Positions 7,976 through 16,970 of a stretch of DNA of 31,467 bases are shown here, in pieces. How positions within the stretch are numbered: position 1 is the first letter of the stretch; each line of letters begins with the position of its first letter. Under the pieces are notes generated by a model that did no database searches, was not told the DNA's origin, and worked only from the letters and a program-made list of their open reading frames with translations. The position numbers and the translations under genes were made by a program. The DNA comes from JBEKYH01 sp049511115. Its GTDB lineage: Bacteria > Planctomycetota > Phycisphaerae > Tepidisphaerales > Tepidisphaeraceae. The DNA lies in the NCBI GenBank assembly GCA_049511115.1, contig JBEKYH010000004.1, positions 1 through 31,467 on the forward strand, in the 5' to 3' direction.

Positions 7976-10090
7976 ATGCAGTTCCTCAGCGCTCCGCTCC
8001 TGTATGGCCTGATATTGGCGGCGGCGCCGATCATCATCCATCTGCTTAACCGGCGGCGCTTCCAGCTTGTCGAGTGGGCGCCAATGAAGTACCTCAAGCT
8101 CACCATCCGCAACAATCGCCGGCGGGTTCGTATCGAGCAATTGCTTTTACTTTTATTGCGCACTTTGCTCATCGTGCTATTGATCGTCACCATCGCAAGG
8201 CCGGCCCTCAGCGGTTCCGCCGCCGGCGGGTGGTTGGCCAAGCGCGCTCGCGTGAGCCGCATCCTGGTAATCGACGATTCGCTGTCGATGGGCTACCGCG
8301 ACCAGGGTAAAGCTGCCCTCGATCAGGCCAAATCCGCGGCCGCCGAAATTATCCGCGGCACTGGTTCGCAGGATTCGCTCACCGTCCTCACTACGGCGCC
8401 CGCTTCGGATCCACTGGTGCGCGAATCGAGTCTTGACGATGCCCCCAAGGCGCTTTCCCGCATCGACGCCCTCACGCCAACGGACGCGGCCTGCGACTGG
8501 GCCGCGACGTTTAAATCCATCGACGATTTGCTTTCCACCGCGGCCTTCCCGCAAAAGGAAGTGATCCTCATCACGGACCTCCGCAAGCCGGGATGGAACG
8601 CGGGCGTGGCTGATACCGCCGCTCGCTGGTCCGCCGCCGGAATCAACGTCCGCATCATCGACGTTGGCTCGCGCCAGACAGCCGACGTAGCGCTGGACCG
8701 CTTTCTTCAGGAAGACCCGATCGTCCTGCCGGGCGCACCGGTCAAAATGACCGCGTCGATTCACAACGCGACATCCTCTGTCATCACTGGTGCGCAAGCC
8801 ACGCTGAGCGTTGATGGAAACGTCCGCCCGCTGGTGCTGCCTGACTTGTCGCCGGGGACCGGCACCGATGTTCCCCTCACCATCACCATCGACGCGCCCG
8901 GCCAGCACACTGTCAAACTTACCCTGCCCGATGACGACCTTGCGGGCGATAACACCCGTTACCTGAGCGTCAATGTCCGCCCCCACCTCACGCTGAATCT
9001 CGTCGACGGCCGCGAAGGAGCCGGCCCGTTTGAATCGGCGGGCGATTTTGTCCAATTGGCGCTCTCCGTCGGCGCCGACGCCTGGCAGGCGCGGCATTTC
9101 GCCGACACTGATCCGGAATCCCTCCATCCCGGGCGGGCCGATTTGACCGTCATTACCGACGCCGCGAATCTCTCGGCGACGACCGTCGCCGAATATGAAA
9201 AGCTGGTTCGCCAGGGAATGGGTCTCATGGTTTTCTGCGGCGAGCAGGTTGATCCGGACTTTTACAATCAACGCCTCTATCGCGACGGACAGGGACTTTT
9301 GCCCGCGCGGCTGGATCATATTTCCGATGAACCGGCGCGCGGTCTCGTGATCGAATCGTTGACGGATTCTCCCCTTTCCGCGCTGGCTCGCCTTGCCCCG
9401 GCGGCGTTGGCGAAAATCCAGACCCGCCGGCTGATGCAGGTGGAACTGCCGTCGGCCGAATCAGGCGACAGCCCCGTTCGCGTCCTGGCCCGCTGGAATG
9501 ATCCTGAAGGTCACCCCGCCATCATCGAAAAGCGTTTTGGGCGCGGGCGCGTGCTGCTGTGGACCACGTCGGCCGACCGCGAATGGACGGATTGGCCGAT
9601 TGATCCGACGTATGTTTTGGCTGTCCGCTCGGCGGCACTGGGCGCCGCCTGGCCCGATGGGGGCGAGGATAACCTCGTCGCCGGCCACCCGCTGGAATAC
9701 CCGGCCCCACAGGAATCCATTCGCGATGCGCGGCTGATTTCGCCGGATGATCCCACGCCGCAGCCAATCATCGCCGACACGGCATTCCATTATCCCCACA
9801 CTGAGCGAGCCGGCGTTTATTCTCTCCGCTGGACCGATTCGTCAGGCCAGCAGCAAACGCACCAGCTTGCCGCCAGTTTCGACGACAAGGCCGCCGATTT
9901 GGAGCCGATCGCCGAGGCGGATTTGTCGCGCCTGCTCAGCCCGCTCGCAGTCACGGTCATTCGCTATCACGCCGGTTTGCTGTCGGCAGCGCCGCCGGGC
10001 CGGGAAATCTGGCGCACGCTTGCGGGGACGTTTCTTGGATTGCTCATGGTTGAGACGCTCTTTGCTTCCTGGGTCGGACGCGAACGGTAG
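7976..10090 (+). CDS. BatA-like membrane protein with VWA domain
   Basis: The start is ATG 7976, preceded by AAGGGAG (7963-7969) at a 6-base spacing. The 704-residue protein begins with the aerotolerance-regulator N-terminal domain: a membrane segment at about 6-24 ending in IHLLNRRR, then LVEWAPMKYL and a second membrane segment at about 55-74. A VWA domain follows with the MIDAS motif IDDSLSM (D100, S102, S104). The middle is a large extracytoplasmic part with immunoglobulin-like strands (APVKMTASIHNA) and a glutamine-amidotransferase-like segment (GLMVFCGEQVD). A last membrane segment lies near the C-terminus (LAGTFLGLLMVETLFASWVG). Such proteins accompany MoxR and DUF58 in Bacteroidetes and Planctomycetes; the molecular role is not established. 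Confidence 0.9.
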   Translation: MQFLSAPLLYGLILAAAPIIIHLLNRRRFQLVEWAPMKYLKLTIRNNRRRVRIEQLLLLLLRTLLIVLLIVTIARPALSGSAAGGWLAKRARVSRILVIDDSLSMGYRDQGKAALDQAKSAAAEIIRGTGSQDSLTVLTTAPASDPLVRESSLDDAPKALSRIDALTPTDAACDWAATFKSIDDLLSTAAFPQKEVILITDLRKPGWNAGVADTAARWSAAGINVRIIDVGSRQTADVALDRFLQEDPIVLPGAPVKMTASIHNATSSVITGAQATLSVDGNVRPLVLPDLSPGTGTDVPLTITIDAPGQHTVKLTLPDDDLAGDNTRYLSVNVRPHLTLNLVDGREGAGPFESAGDFVQLALSVGADAWQARHFADTDPESLHPGRADLTVITDAANLSATTVAEYEKLVRQGMGLMVFCGEQVDPDFYNQRLYRDGQGLLPARLDHISDEPARGLVIESLTDSPLSALARLAPAALAKIQTRRLMQVELPSAESGDSPVRVLARWNDPEGHPAIIEKRFGRGRVLLWTTSADREWTDWPIDPTYVLAVRSAALGAAWPDGGEDNLVAGHPLEYPAPQESIRDARLISPDDPTPQPIIADTAFHYPHTERAGVYSLRWTDSSGQQQTHQLAASFDDKAADLEPIAEADLSRLLSPLAVTVIRYHAGLLSAAPPGREIWRTLAGTFLGLLMVETLFASWVGRER

Positions 10091-10114
10091 TGCTTTAAGC
10101 TTGTTAATCGCCTT

Positions 10115-12520
10115 ATGCGCAAACTGATCGAATTACTCTTCAACGTCAAACCCGCAAGCTGGACCGAAGGCGGCCAGTGGCGGCTGGATTGGCTCGCGCT
10201 GCCGCGCCAAGACATGGCCCTCCTCGCCCTCGCTGTTGCCGCTGCCGTCATCGGGATCATCGCCTGGGTGTACAGGCGCGACGCTCGTTCGCTGAGCGCG
10301 ATGAAACGCTGGTCGCTGGTATCGTTGCGGCTGCTGGTTTTGGCAGGGGCGCTGACGATGTTGATGGAGCCGGTGCTGGTGTTCGAGAAAACCGAGTATT
10401 CGCCGTCCAATCTGATTGTATTAAACGATGTCTCCGGATCGATTGATCTGCAGGATGCGTACACGGATACAAAATCTGCGCAAGCCGTGGCGGCGGCCCT
10501 CAAACTCAGCGGCCCGGCAGAGGTCCAAAAGTCCACCCGCGCCCAGTTGTCCGCCCGCGCTTTGGATTTGCTAGCTACTCCCCTCGCCGCCGCCGGCGAC
10601 CGCATTGTCCGCCATCATGATTTCGCGGCGCGACTCTTACCTGCCGGCTCTGCAACGCGCCCCAGCGCCGCCGACGCGTCGGCGACGGCCATCGGCGCCG
10701 CCATCCGCCAGGCGATCGCGGCGTATCAAGGTCAGCCGCTGGCCGGGATACTGCTGGTCACCGACGGCCAATCCAACGCCGGCGAATCGCCGGTAAAAGC
10801 AGCCCAATTCGCCGCGGCTGAAGGCGTGCCAATCGTCTGCCTGGGGCTGGGGACGGCGCAAGGCCCGCGCGCGGCTCGCATCACCAAACTCGACGTTTCG
10901 CCGGTGGTTTTCGTGCGTGATCCCAATCCGCTGCATGTGCTCGTCGAGTCGCGCGGAATGGCCGAGCAACCGGCGACCGTCGTCCTTGAGCGCTCGCGCG
11001 ACGGCGGAAGCTGGGAGGAAGTCAGCCGCCAGAACGTCGTGCTGGGCGAAACCGGCCGCATCCAAACCGCGACGTTTCAATTCCAGGAGGATCGCCCCGC
11101 GTCGTTGCGTCTGCGCGCCCGGCTTGAGGACGCCGGACCGGAATTGGCGGCCAACGACCACGAAGCCGTCGCCGATGTGAAGGTCATCCGCGACAAGATC
11201 AAAGTTCTCTTCATCGCGGGCGAAACTTTTCCGGAGGTGGAATTCATCCGCGCCATGCTCCTGCGCGACACGAGTATCAGCGCCAGCACCTGGCTCCAGT
11301 CGGCCGACGCCAATTACGACCAGCCGGGCGATCCGAGCCTCAAACGCCTGCCGGAAACGGCGGAGGAGTTGAACGATTACGACTGCATTGTCCTGTACGA
11401 TCCCGACCCCGACGTCTGGCCGGCCAATTACTCACAATTGCTGCAGGATTTCGTCTCCAAAGCCGGCGGCGGAATTGTCTACGTCGCCGGCGAGCGCAAC
11501 ACCAAAAATCTCTACGACCGGCCCGACGATCCGTCGCTTGCCTGGCTCAATATGCTGCCGGTCACAGTAGAGCCGGGCCTTTATCACACGGATGTGACCG
11601 TGAAGCTTTCCACGGAATCCCCCTGGAAACTCGACATCACTCCCGAAGGCAAGAACGATCCGATCTTCACCTTCGCGGAACGGCCCGAGGAAAATGAGAC
11701 GATCCTGGCCAATCTTCCCGGCATGTTCTGGTATTTCCCGGTCACACGCGCGCGGCCCGGCGCGACGGTCCTGGCCCGCCACGGCGATCCGCGCATGGTC
11801 AACGAATACGGCCCGCACGTGCTGCTGGCCACGCAGCTTGTCGGTCCCGGCCGCACGTTTTTCGTGGGGTTTGATTCCACATATCGCTGGCGATATCTCG
11901 ACGACCGCTTCTTCGACAGCTTCTGGGCCCACATGGTCGAGCGGGCCGGCCGGAGCAAACAATTGGGTGGGCGGTATCCCTACTCATTGGCCACCGACCG
12001 CGCGACGTACGCGCCGGGAAGCCAGGTTACGCTGACGGCCACGTTTGAAAATCCGGCCGATCGCGACGCGGGATTGGACTCGCTGCACGGCGAGGTGCAG
12101 GTAGGCGACCAGCAGCCGACCTCGCTCACGCTTACGCCCCGCGCCGGCGACGCTACTACTTTCCAGGCCACTTTTCAGGCGGATACGGCGGGCACGCATT
12201 TCATCCGCGTCTGGGCCGGCGATGAGGACCCGCAAACCATGCGGGCCGCCACGCTGGAAGTGCCTGTGGAAATTCCCGATCTGGAAATGGCCAACCCGAC
12301 CCAGGATTTGGCGACCTTGCAGGCCGTCGCCTCGGCGTCGGGCGGCGAGGTATTTCAATTGGATCAACTGCCTCGTGTTGCCGCCGCGTTCACGACCCGG
12401 CGCGTCGGCAGAACGTTGGAAGACCGCCAGGAAATCTGGGATGCGCCGGTGATTTACTGCACGATTCTGGCCGCGATTTTGGCTGAGTGGATTTTGAGAA
12501 AGAGGATGCGATTGGTTTGA
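10115..12520 (+). CDS. Large membrane protein with VWA site and glutamine-amidotransferase-like domain
   Basis: An 801-residue protein beginning at ATG 10115, 24 bases after the BatA-like gene. Two membrane segments lie at about 35-52 and 67-88. They are followed by LIVLNDVSGSID, a MIDAS-type DxSxS (D105, S107, S109), and ILLVTDGQSNAG, so this is a second membrane-anchored VWA-like domain. The middle part reads KVLFIAGETFPEVEFIRAML and later YDCIVLYDPDPDVWP and GGGIVYVAGERN. This is the pattern of the class-I glutamine-amidotransferase-like fold found in such planctomycete proteins; the catalytic Cys is not apparent. A final membrane segment (VIYCTILAAILAEWILRKR) ends the protein. It contains the linker SATRPSAAD at about 10650. 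It is probably part of the MoxR-driven envelope complex. Confidence 0.85.
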   Translation: MRKLIELLFNVKPASWTEGGQWRLDWLALPRQDMALLALAVAAAVIGIIAWVYRRDARSLSAMKRWSLVSLRLLVLAGALTMLMEPVLVFEKTEYSPSNLIVLNDVSGSIDLQDAYTDTKSAQAVAAALKLSGPAEVQKSTRAQLSARALDLLATPLAAAGDRIVRHHDFAARLLPAGSATRPSAADASATAIGAAIRQAIAAYQGQPLAGILLVTDGQSNAGESPVKAAQFAAAEGVPIVCLGLGTAQGPRAARITKLDVSPVVFVRDPNPLHVLVESRGMAEQPATVVLERSRDGGSWEEVSRQNVVLGETGRIQTATFQFQEDRPASLRLRARLEDAGPELAANDHEAVADVKVIRDKIKVLFIAGETFPEVEFIRAMLLRDTSISASTWLQSADANYDQPGDPSLKRLPETAEELNDYDCIVLYDPDPDVWPANYSQLLQDFVSKAGGGIVYVAGERNTKNLYDRPDDPSLAWLNMLPVTVEPGLYHTDVTVKLSTESPWKLDITPEGKNDPIFTFAERPEENETILANLPGMFWYFPVTRARPGATVLARHGDPRMVNEYGPHVLLATQLVGPGRTFFVGFDSTYRWRYLDDRFFDSFWAHMVERAGRSKQLGGRYPYSLATDRATYAPGSQVTLTATFENPADRDAGLDSLHGEVQVGDQQPTSLTLTPRAGDATTFQATFQADTAGTHFIRVWAGDEDPQTMRAATLEVPVEIPDLEMANPTQDLATLQAVASASGGEVFQLDQLPRVAAAFTTRRVGRTLEDRQEIWDAPVIYCTILAAILAEWILRKRMRLV

Positions 12521-12530
12521 AACGGTCTTT

Positions 12531-12588
12531 TGTAGGGTGGGCATTGCCCACCATCGAGTGGCAAGCGGTGGGCGATGCCCACCCTACA
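12531..12588. repeat. 58-bp inverted repeat (TGTAGGGTGGGCA type) between two cluster genes
   Basis: Left arm 12531-12552 and right arm 12567-12588 are 22 bases each and complementary except at one position, with a 14-base loop. Each arm is itself partly palindromic (GGTGGGCA/TTGCCCACC). I recall this GTAGGGTGGGCA sequence as a dispersed repeat in many bacterial genomes. It starts 10 bases after the stop of the preceding gene and could fold as an RNA hairpin that modulates transcript levels within the cluster. Confidence 0.85.
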
Positions 12589-12635
12589 AGGGCGCACGCT
12601 ACGAGCAAGAAGAACGCGGTAGGAAAATGATTTAG

Positions 12636-14765
12636 ATGCCGATCACCGAAGATTCCATTTCGACGCTCGATCAGAGCCGCCGGCGCCTGATGCAGCGGCT
12701 GGCGAGTTTCCGTCGCCGCGTGCGCGGCCAATTGCTGCTGGAGGGGTCGGCTCGGGTCTTGGCGATTATTGCCGGCGCGGCCATCGCCACTGGTCTGCTG
12801 GATCGAACCTTCCGATTATCGCTGCCCGCGCGCTGGACGCTGCTTGGCGTTGCAGTGGCGGGTATTGTTGTTGCGATGTGGCGTCAAATCATCGCGCCGC
12901 TGTGCCTGCGCCTCGACCCGCTGACTCTCGCCGCGGCGTTGGACAAAGTTTCACCGGGGAAAGGGCTATCGCTTACCGCCCAGGTCGCCAGCCTGCTCGA
13001 TCTGCCACGGCTCCTGTACGAACCGCTTCCACCCTCCGCCGCGATGGTCCGCCTGGCCGTGGCTCATTGCGATGAGGCACTCGACCCCATCGATTTCGGG
13101 CAACGCATCGATTCGCGCCGACGCCGCCTCGCGCTCTCCGCCGCATTGGCCGCGATCATCTTGCCCGCCCTCATCGCCATGCTCGCGCCCACTGCCACGC
13201 GCCTCTGGGCGGCTCGCCTCTTCCTCGGCTCCAATCAACCCTGGCCGCAGAACACGTATTTGCAGATCGCCGACGTGCGCGATGGAGTTTTGGTCGTCCC
13301 GCGGTCCGAGCCGTTTGTGCTGCGCGTCAGCGCCAAGCCCGGCAGCGTCGTGCCTTCCGGTGTCACGCTTCAGTTCGCCCCGACCGGCGGCGCGCGCACG
13401 CGCGTGAACCTCACGGCCTTCGCCCATAACGATTTCCGCTACGACTTTTCCGGCGTCGACGCGACCGTCCAGGCCCAGGTCTGGGGCGGCGATGATGTTT
13501 CCGCGCCATTCACCATTCGCCCCGCCGACCGTCCCAGAATTACCGAGCTCAAACTCATCTCCCAGCATCCGACCGAGAGCGCGCCGACCGAGCATTCATT
13601 TTCAGCCGACGATGCCGATATGGCTTTCCTGCCCCTCACGCGCATGCGGCTTCTCCTCGCCGCCAGCACGCCGATTGCCGAGGCGCATCTCACCTCCTCG
13701 ACGACGCGCCCCTCGGCCGCCGATGTTCGCCAGATCGACGACACGCATTTCGCCGTCGAATGGACGCACCAGAGCGATGTGCGCCTGCAAGTCGAACTGG
13801 TTTCGCGCGACGCGCATTTGGAATCCACGCCCACGGTCATCGCCATCGGCCTGAAAAAAGACGAGCCGCCGCGCGTAACGCTCAGTTACACCGGGGTCCA
13901 CCAGCGCGTCACGCCGCACGCCCAGATTCCCGTGACGGTCGCCGCGCGCGACGACTACGGCGTAGCCAGAATCGAACTGGACCTGAAACAGGAGCGCCCC
14001 GATCCGTCCGACCCGGGCAAGCTGACCGCCGAATCCGCCGTCGTTCCCCTGTATGGGCCGGTCATTCCCACGACCGACCTGGATGTGGAACCGGCCCACA
14101 CGCTGGAACTGGAGAAAATGAACCTCCCCATCGGCGGTCTGCTGACTCTCAGCGCCGCCGCGACGGACAACTGTTACACCGGCCCGCAGACCACGGCCTC
14201 GCGCCCCGTTACATTTCGTATCGTCGCCCCGGATGAATTGTTCCGTGAGATACTCCTGCGCCAGCAAGCCGAGCGGTCGCGATTCCGCAAGCAGAGCGAC
14301 GAAGCAGCCGCCATCGCGCACCTGCTATCGGCGCCGGATTCCGCCCCCGCCGAAATCGCCCGGCGCCACCGCGCGCTGCAGCGCGAAGTTTCCGCCATCA
14401 CGGCCGCCCTGGTGGAGTCCGTGACGGAAATGAAACTCAACGCCCTGGCGACGGACGAGGCGTACGCCCTGATCGAAAAGAACGTCCTGACGCCGCTGAA
14501 GAGCCTCAACAGCGATTTGCTGAATCCCCAGACCGATCAGCTCGACGGATTGAAATTGACCGACGCGACAGCCGTTGCGGCCGCCCAGAACCGCGAGGGA
14601 AAAATCGTCGATCAGATGCAGGAAATTCTCAAGCAAATGAGCCAGTGGGACAGCTTCGTGGATGTGCTCAATCAACTGAATGAAATCATCCGCATCCAGG
14701 ACCAGGCCCAGAAGAGCACGGACGAGTTGCGCAAGCAGCAGACGGAAGGGGTTTTTGAGAAATGA
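12636..14765 (+). CDS. DUF4175-like membrane protein
   Basis: A 709-residue protein starting at ATG 12636. The N-terminal part has hydrophobic segments at about residues 40-60, 66-86 and 170-190, with charged helices between. This is followed by a long extracytoplasmic region with Ig-like strands (APTGGARTRVNLTAFAHNDFRYDFSG; ITELKLISQHPTE) and then a C-terminal helical, coiled-coil-prone part rich in Gln, Glu and Lys. The arrangement is that of the large DUF4175-like proteins that follow BatA-like genes in planctomycetes (recalled context, not searched). It contains the linker STTRPSAAD near 13700, which shares TRPSAAD with the preceding gene. It is probably another membrane part of the MoxR-linked machine. 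Confidence 0.7.
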   Translation: MPITEDSISTLDQSRRRLMQRLASFRRRVRGQLLLEGSARVLAIIAGAAIATGLLDRTFRLSLPARWTLLGVAVAGIVVAMWRQIIAPLCLRLDPLTLAAALDKVSPGKGLSLTAQVASLLDLPRLLYEPLPPSAAMVRLAVAHCDEALDPIDFGQRIDSRRRRLALSAALAAIILPALIAMLAPTATRLWAARLFLGSNQPWPQNTYLQIADVRDGVLVVPRSEPFVLRVSAKPGSVVPSGVTLQFAPTGGARTRVNLTAFAHNDFRYDFSGVDATVQAQVWGGDDVSAPFTIRPADRPRITELKLISQHPTESAPTEHSFSADDADMAFLPLTRMRLLLAASTPIAEAHLTSSTTRPSAADVRQIDDTHFAVEWTHQSDVRLQVELVSRDAHLESTPTVIAIGLKKDEPPRVTLSYTGVHQRVTPHAQIPVTVAARDDYGVARIELDLKQERPDPSDPGKLTAESAVVPLYGPVIPTTDLDVEPAHTLELEKMNLPIGGLLTLSAAATDNCYTGPQTTASRPVTFRIVAPDELFREILLRQQAERSRFRKQSDEAAAIAHLLSAPDSAPAEIARRHRALQREVSAITAALVESVTEMKLNALATDEAYALIEKNVLTPLKSLNSDLLNPQTDQLDGLKLTDATAVAAAQNREGKIVDQMQEILKQMSQWDSFVDVLNQLNEIIRIQDQAQKSTDELRKQQTEGVFEK

Positions 14766-14856
14766 GCGAGGGAAATTTGCTTCTATAATCAGCATCGCGA
14801 CGTTATGATTCTGTCCGCTTTCTCAGCCAGCGGGCATCTTGATTTGGGGTGATGTC

Positions 14857-16287
14857 ATGGCTTCCTGCTCTGCCGCAATGGCCCGTGCATCCTGGACAAT
14901 TCTGCTGGCTTTAAGTCTAGCCGCATCGCTTTTGGTATCGGCGGCTCTGGCGGATCCGCCGCAGACGGTGACCGCGTCTGATCAATTGCAATTTGAGCAA
15001 AAGACCGCGCAGACGCAGATGCAGGAATTGCAGGAGCGCATGTATTCGCTGGCCGACCTGACGCGGCAGACCGAGCCGGACGATTCGGCGCGATTGCTGC
15101 TTGCCGTCCGCAAGGCGCGGGAGAATCTCATCATCGAGCAGATGCGCGATGTGCTTGATCAGCTTTCCACGGCCGACCTGGCCAAAGCCTCCGACGAACA
15201 GACTCAGGTACTGGCCAAGCTGGAAGAGCTCAAAAAACTTCTCACCTCCACCGATCTCGATCTGCAATTGCAACTCGAGCGCCTTCGTGCCCTTAGCGCG
15301 GCCATCGCCAAACTGGATGGCGCGATCAAAGAAGAGAAACGCCAGCAAGGTCAGTCCGGCGCGCTCGCCCAGGCGCAGAAGGCCGCCCCGCTTGATCCTA
15401 AGGCCCTCGATCAGCCGCGCCAGGACCAGCAGCAGAATCGTTCGGCCACTGACGCCATCGCCCAGACGGTGAAGGACCTCGGCCCGGCTCCCGCGCAGGC
15501 GGCGCAGGTGCTTGGCGGGGCGAGCAAGAGCATGTCGCAGGCCGAGGCCAGCCTGGGGTCAGGCAGCCCCGGCGACGCCCAGGACCTGCAAGGCCAGGCC
15601 GCCGACGCCATGCAAAAGGCGCGCGACCAGCTTGAGCAGGAACGGCAGAAAGTACTCGAAGAACTTCAAGGCCAGGTCCGCAAGCAGGTGGTCGCCAATC
15701 TCACGGAAATGCTCGACCGGCAAAAGAGCGTGCGCGGCGCGACCGAAGGACTGCTCGCCGCCAGCCCAACCTCCGATCGCGCCACCGCCGTGAAATTTGG
15801 ACAATTGAGCGACGCCGAAACGGCCATCAACCGCATCTGCGACCAGACGATTGATCTGATCAACGAAACCCAGTTCAGCATCGCCCTGCCGGCGGCGCTG
15901 AAAGACATCGGCCAAAGCTGCCAGGAAGTGGCGGATGAATTGCAGACCGCCAAGGCGACGCCGACAGTTGTCGGCGATGAGAAACAAATCGAGCGCGACT
16001 TGGCCGATCTGCTCGATACCTTCAAGGAGCTTCAAGCCGATCCCGGCGAAGGTGGCAAAGGCGGCGGCAAGGACAACAAAAACAAACTGCTCGCCGAGTT
16101 GAAAGTCCTGCGGTTGTTGCAGACCCGCGTGAATGACCGGACGGTGAAAGTCGATGCCGAGCGGGCCGGCACGCAAGACGCCCCCAGTTCGCAACTTCAG
16201 GCCAAGATCAAGGATGTTCGCGACAGCCAGAGCGAAGTGCAGGTGGCGACCGACAAGATTCACAAGGAACTTTCCGGGACGAATTAA
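14857..16287 (+). CDS. Exported coiled-coil protein
   Basis: The start is ATG 14857, preceded by GGGGTGA; ORF codons upstream to 14839 lack a signal. The 476-residue protein has a signal peptide (ARASWTILLALSLAASLLVSAALA) and then almost only Gln/Glu/Lys/Asp-rich helices: EQKTAQTQMQELQERMYSLADL, LAKLEELKKLL, QLQLERLRALSAAIAKLDGAIKEEKRQQ and so on. A Gly/Ser/Ala/Gln-rich hinge lies at about residues 165-250. No enzymatic motif is visible. It is likely a periplasmic elongated or fibrous component that works with the DUF4175-like membrane protein encoded directly before it, whose C-terminal part is of similar character. I do not recognise a named family. Confidence 0.75.
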   Translation: MASCSAAMARASWTILLALSLAASLLVSAALADPPQTVTASDQLQFEQKTAQTQMQELQERMYSLADLTRQTEPDDSARLLLAVRKARENLIIEQMRDVLDQLSTADLAKASDEQTQVLAKLEELKKLLTSTDLDLQLQLERLRALSAAIAKLDGAIKEEKRQQGQSGALAQAQKAAPLDPKALDQPRQDQQQNRSATDAIAQTVKDLGPAPAQAAQVLGGASKSMSQAEASLGSGSPGDAQDLQGQAADAMQKARDQLEQERQKVLEELQGQVRKQVVANLTEMLDRQKSVRGATEGLLAASPTSDRATAVKFGQLSDAETAINRICDQTIDLINETQFSIALPAALKDIGQSCQEVADELQTAKATPTVVGDEKQIERDLADLLDTFKELQADPGEGGKGGGKDNKNKLLAELKVLRLLQTRVNDRTVKVDAERAGTQDAPSSQLQAKIKDVRDSQSEVQVATDKIHKELSGTN

Positions 16288-16290
16288 ATC

Positions 16291-16905
16291 ATGAGACTAT
16301 CGGCGCAAAACCTCTTTCTCATCTCGGCCGCGGCGATTGTGACGTGCACCGCGCCAACTTTCGCCGCGAGTCCGGCGACGCAGCCTTCGCCGATCATGAA
16401 ATCGGCGATGGACCAGATGTGGTATCGCTCGCCGCGCGTCGCGCAAATGGTCCATCCGCAGCTCCACACCGACCCGCTCGCTCCGCTGGCGGCGCAGATG
16501 AAGGATGTTGTCACCGACCTGGATGTCTATGAAACCGACGCGCCCGTCCAGACCGAGCAGAAGCAGGTGGTGGCGGGCTTCGACGCGCTGATCGCTCAAC
16601 TGGAGAAACAAAAGAGCGGCAGCGGAGGCGGCAGCAGCAGCGCCAACCCAACCAGTCCGATGGCCAAGTCGGTCCTGGCCGGCGGACCGGGCGGTTCCGG
16701 GCCGTTGCATGACCCCGCCGCCGGCACGCGCGTCTGGGGCCAGCTCCCGCCCAAGGAGCGCGAGCAGATTCTCCAATCGCAAACAGAAGGTTTCCCGCCG
16801 GGATATGAGTCGGTGCTTGCCAGCTATTACAACAAGCTGGCCCAGCAGCAATCGTCCGGCGACGCGACCGGCGCAACCGCAACCACGCAACCGGATAGCC
16901 CGTGA
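16291..16905 (+). CDS. Small exported protein with WGxLPPKERE C-terminal motif
   Basis: A 204-residue protein starting 3 bases after the previous stop, so translation is probably coupled. It has a signal peptide (LFLISAAAIVTCTAPTFAA) followed at once by the linker PATQPSP. The middle is a Gly/Ser-rich stretch (SGSGGGSSSANPTSP). The C-terminal block WGQLPPKEREQILQ followed by FPPGYESVLASYYNKLAQ is the one part that looks conserved: I recall the same WG-LPP-ERE ... FPP-Y ... Y-LA pattern in short planctomycete proteins from similar clusters. The protein ends with another linker (ATTTQPDSP). Function unknown. Confidence 0.75.
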   Translation: MRLSAQNLFLISAAAIVTCTAPTFAASPATQPSPIMKSAMDQMWYRSPRVAQMVHPQLHTDPLAPLAAQMKDVVTDLDVYETDAPVQTEQKQVVAGFDALIAQLEKQKSGSGGGSSSANPTSPMAKSVLAGGPGGSGPLHDPAAGTRVWGQLPPKEREQILQSQTEGFPPGYESVLASYYNKLAQQQSSGDATGATATTQPDSP

Positions 16906-16970
16906 AACGATTTTGTTAACACCGATGTGGTGGAGGCAACCCGCGCCATTGTTCTCTCGAACAGACTTCC

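Noticed and set aside
8177..9319. Long minus-strand open frame of 380 codons inside the BatA-like gene
   Set aside because: It is antisense to a clear BatA/VWA protein and has no recognisable domain; GC-rich DNA of this kind gives long shadow frames. The same applies to 2952-3911, 1572-2417, 13602-14321 and 15559-16263 on the minus strand.
14784..14789. Perfect TATAAT before the coiled-coil protein gene
   Set aside because: No -35 element at a fitting distance and no extended -10; one hexamer by chance is not evidence of a promoter.
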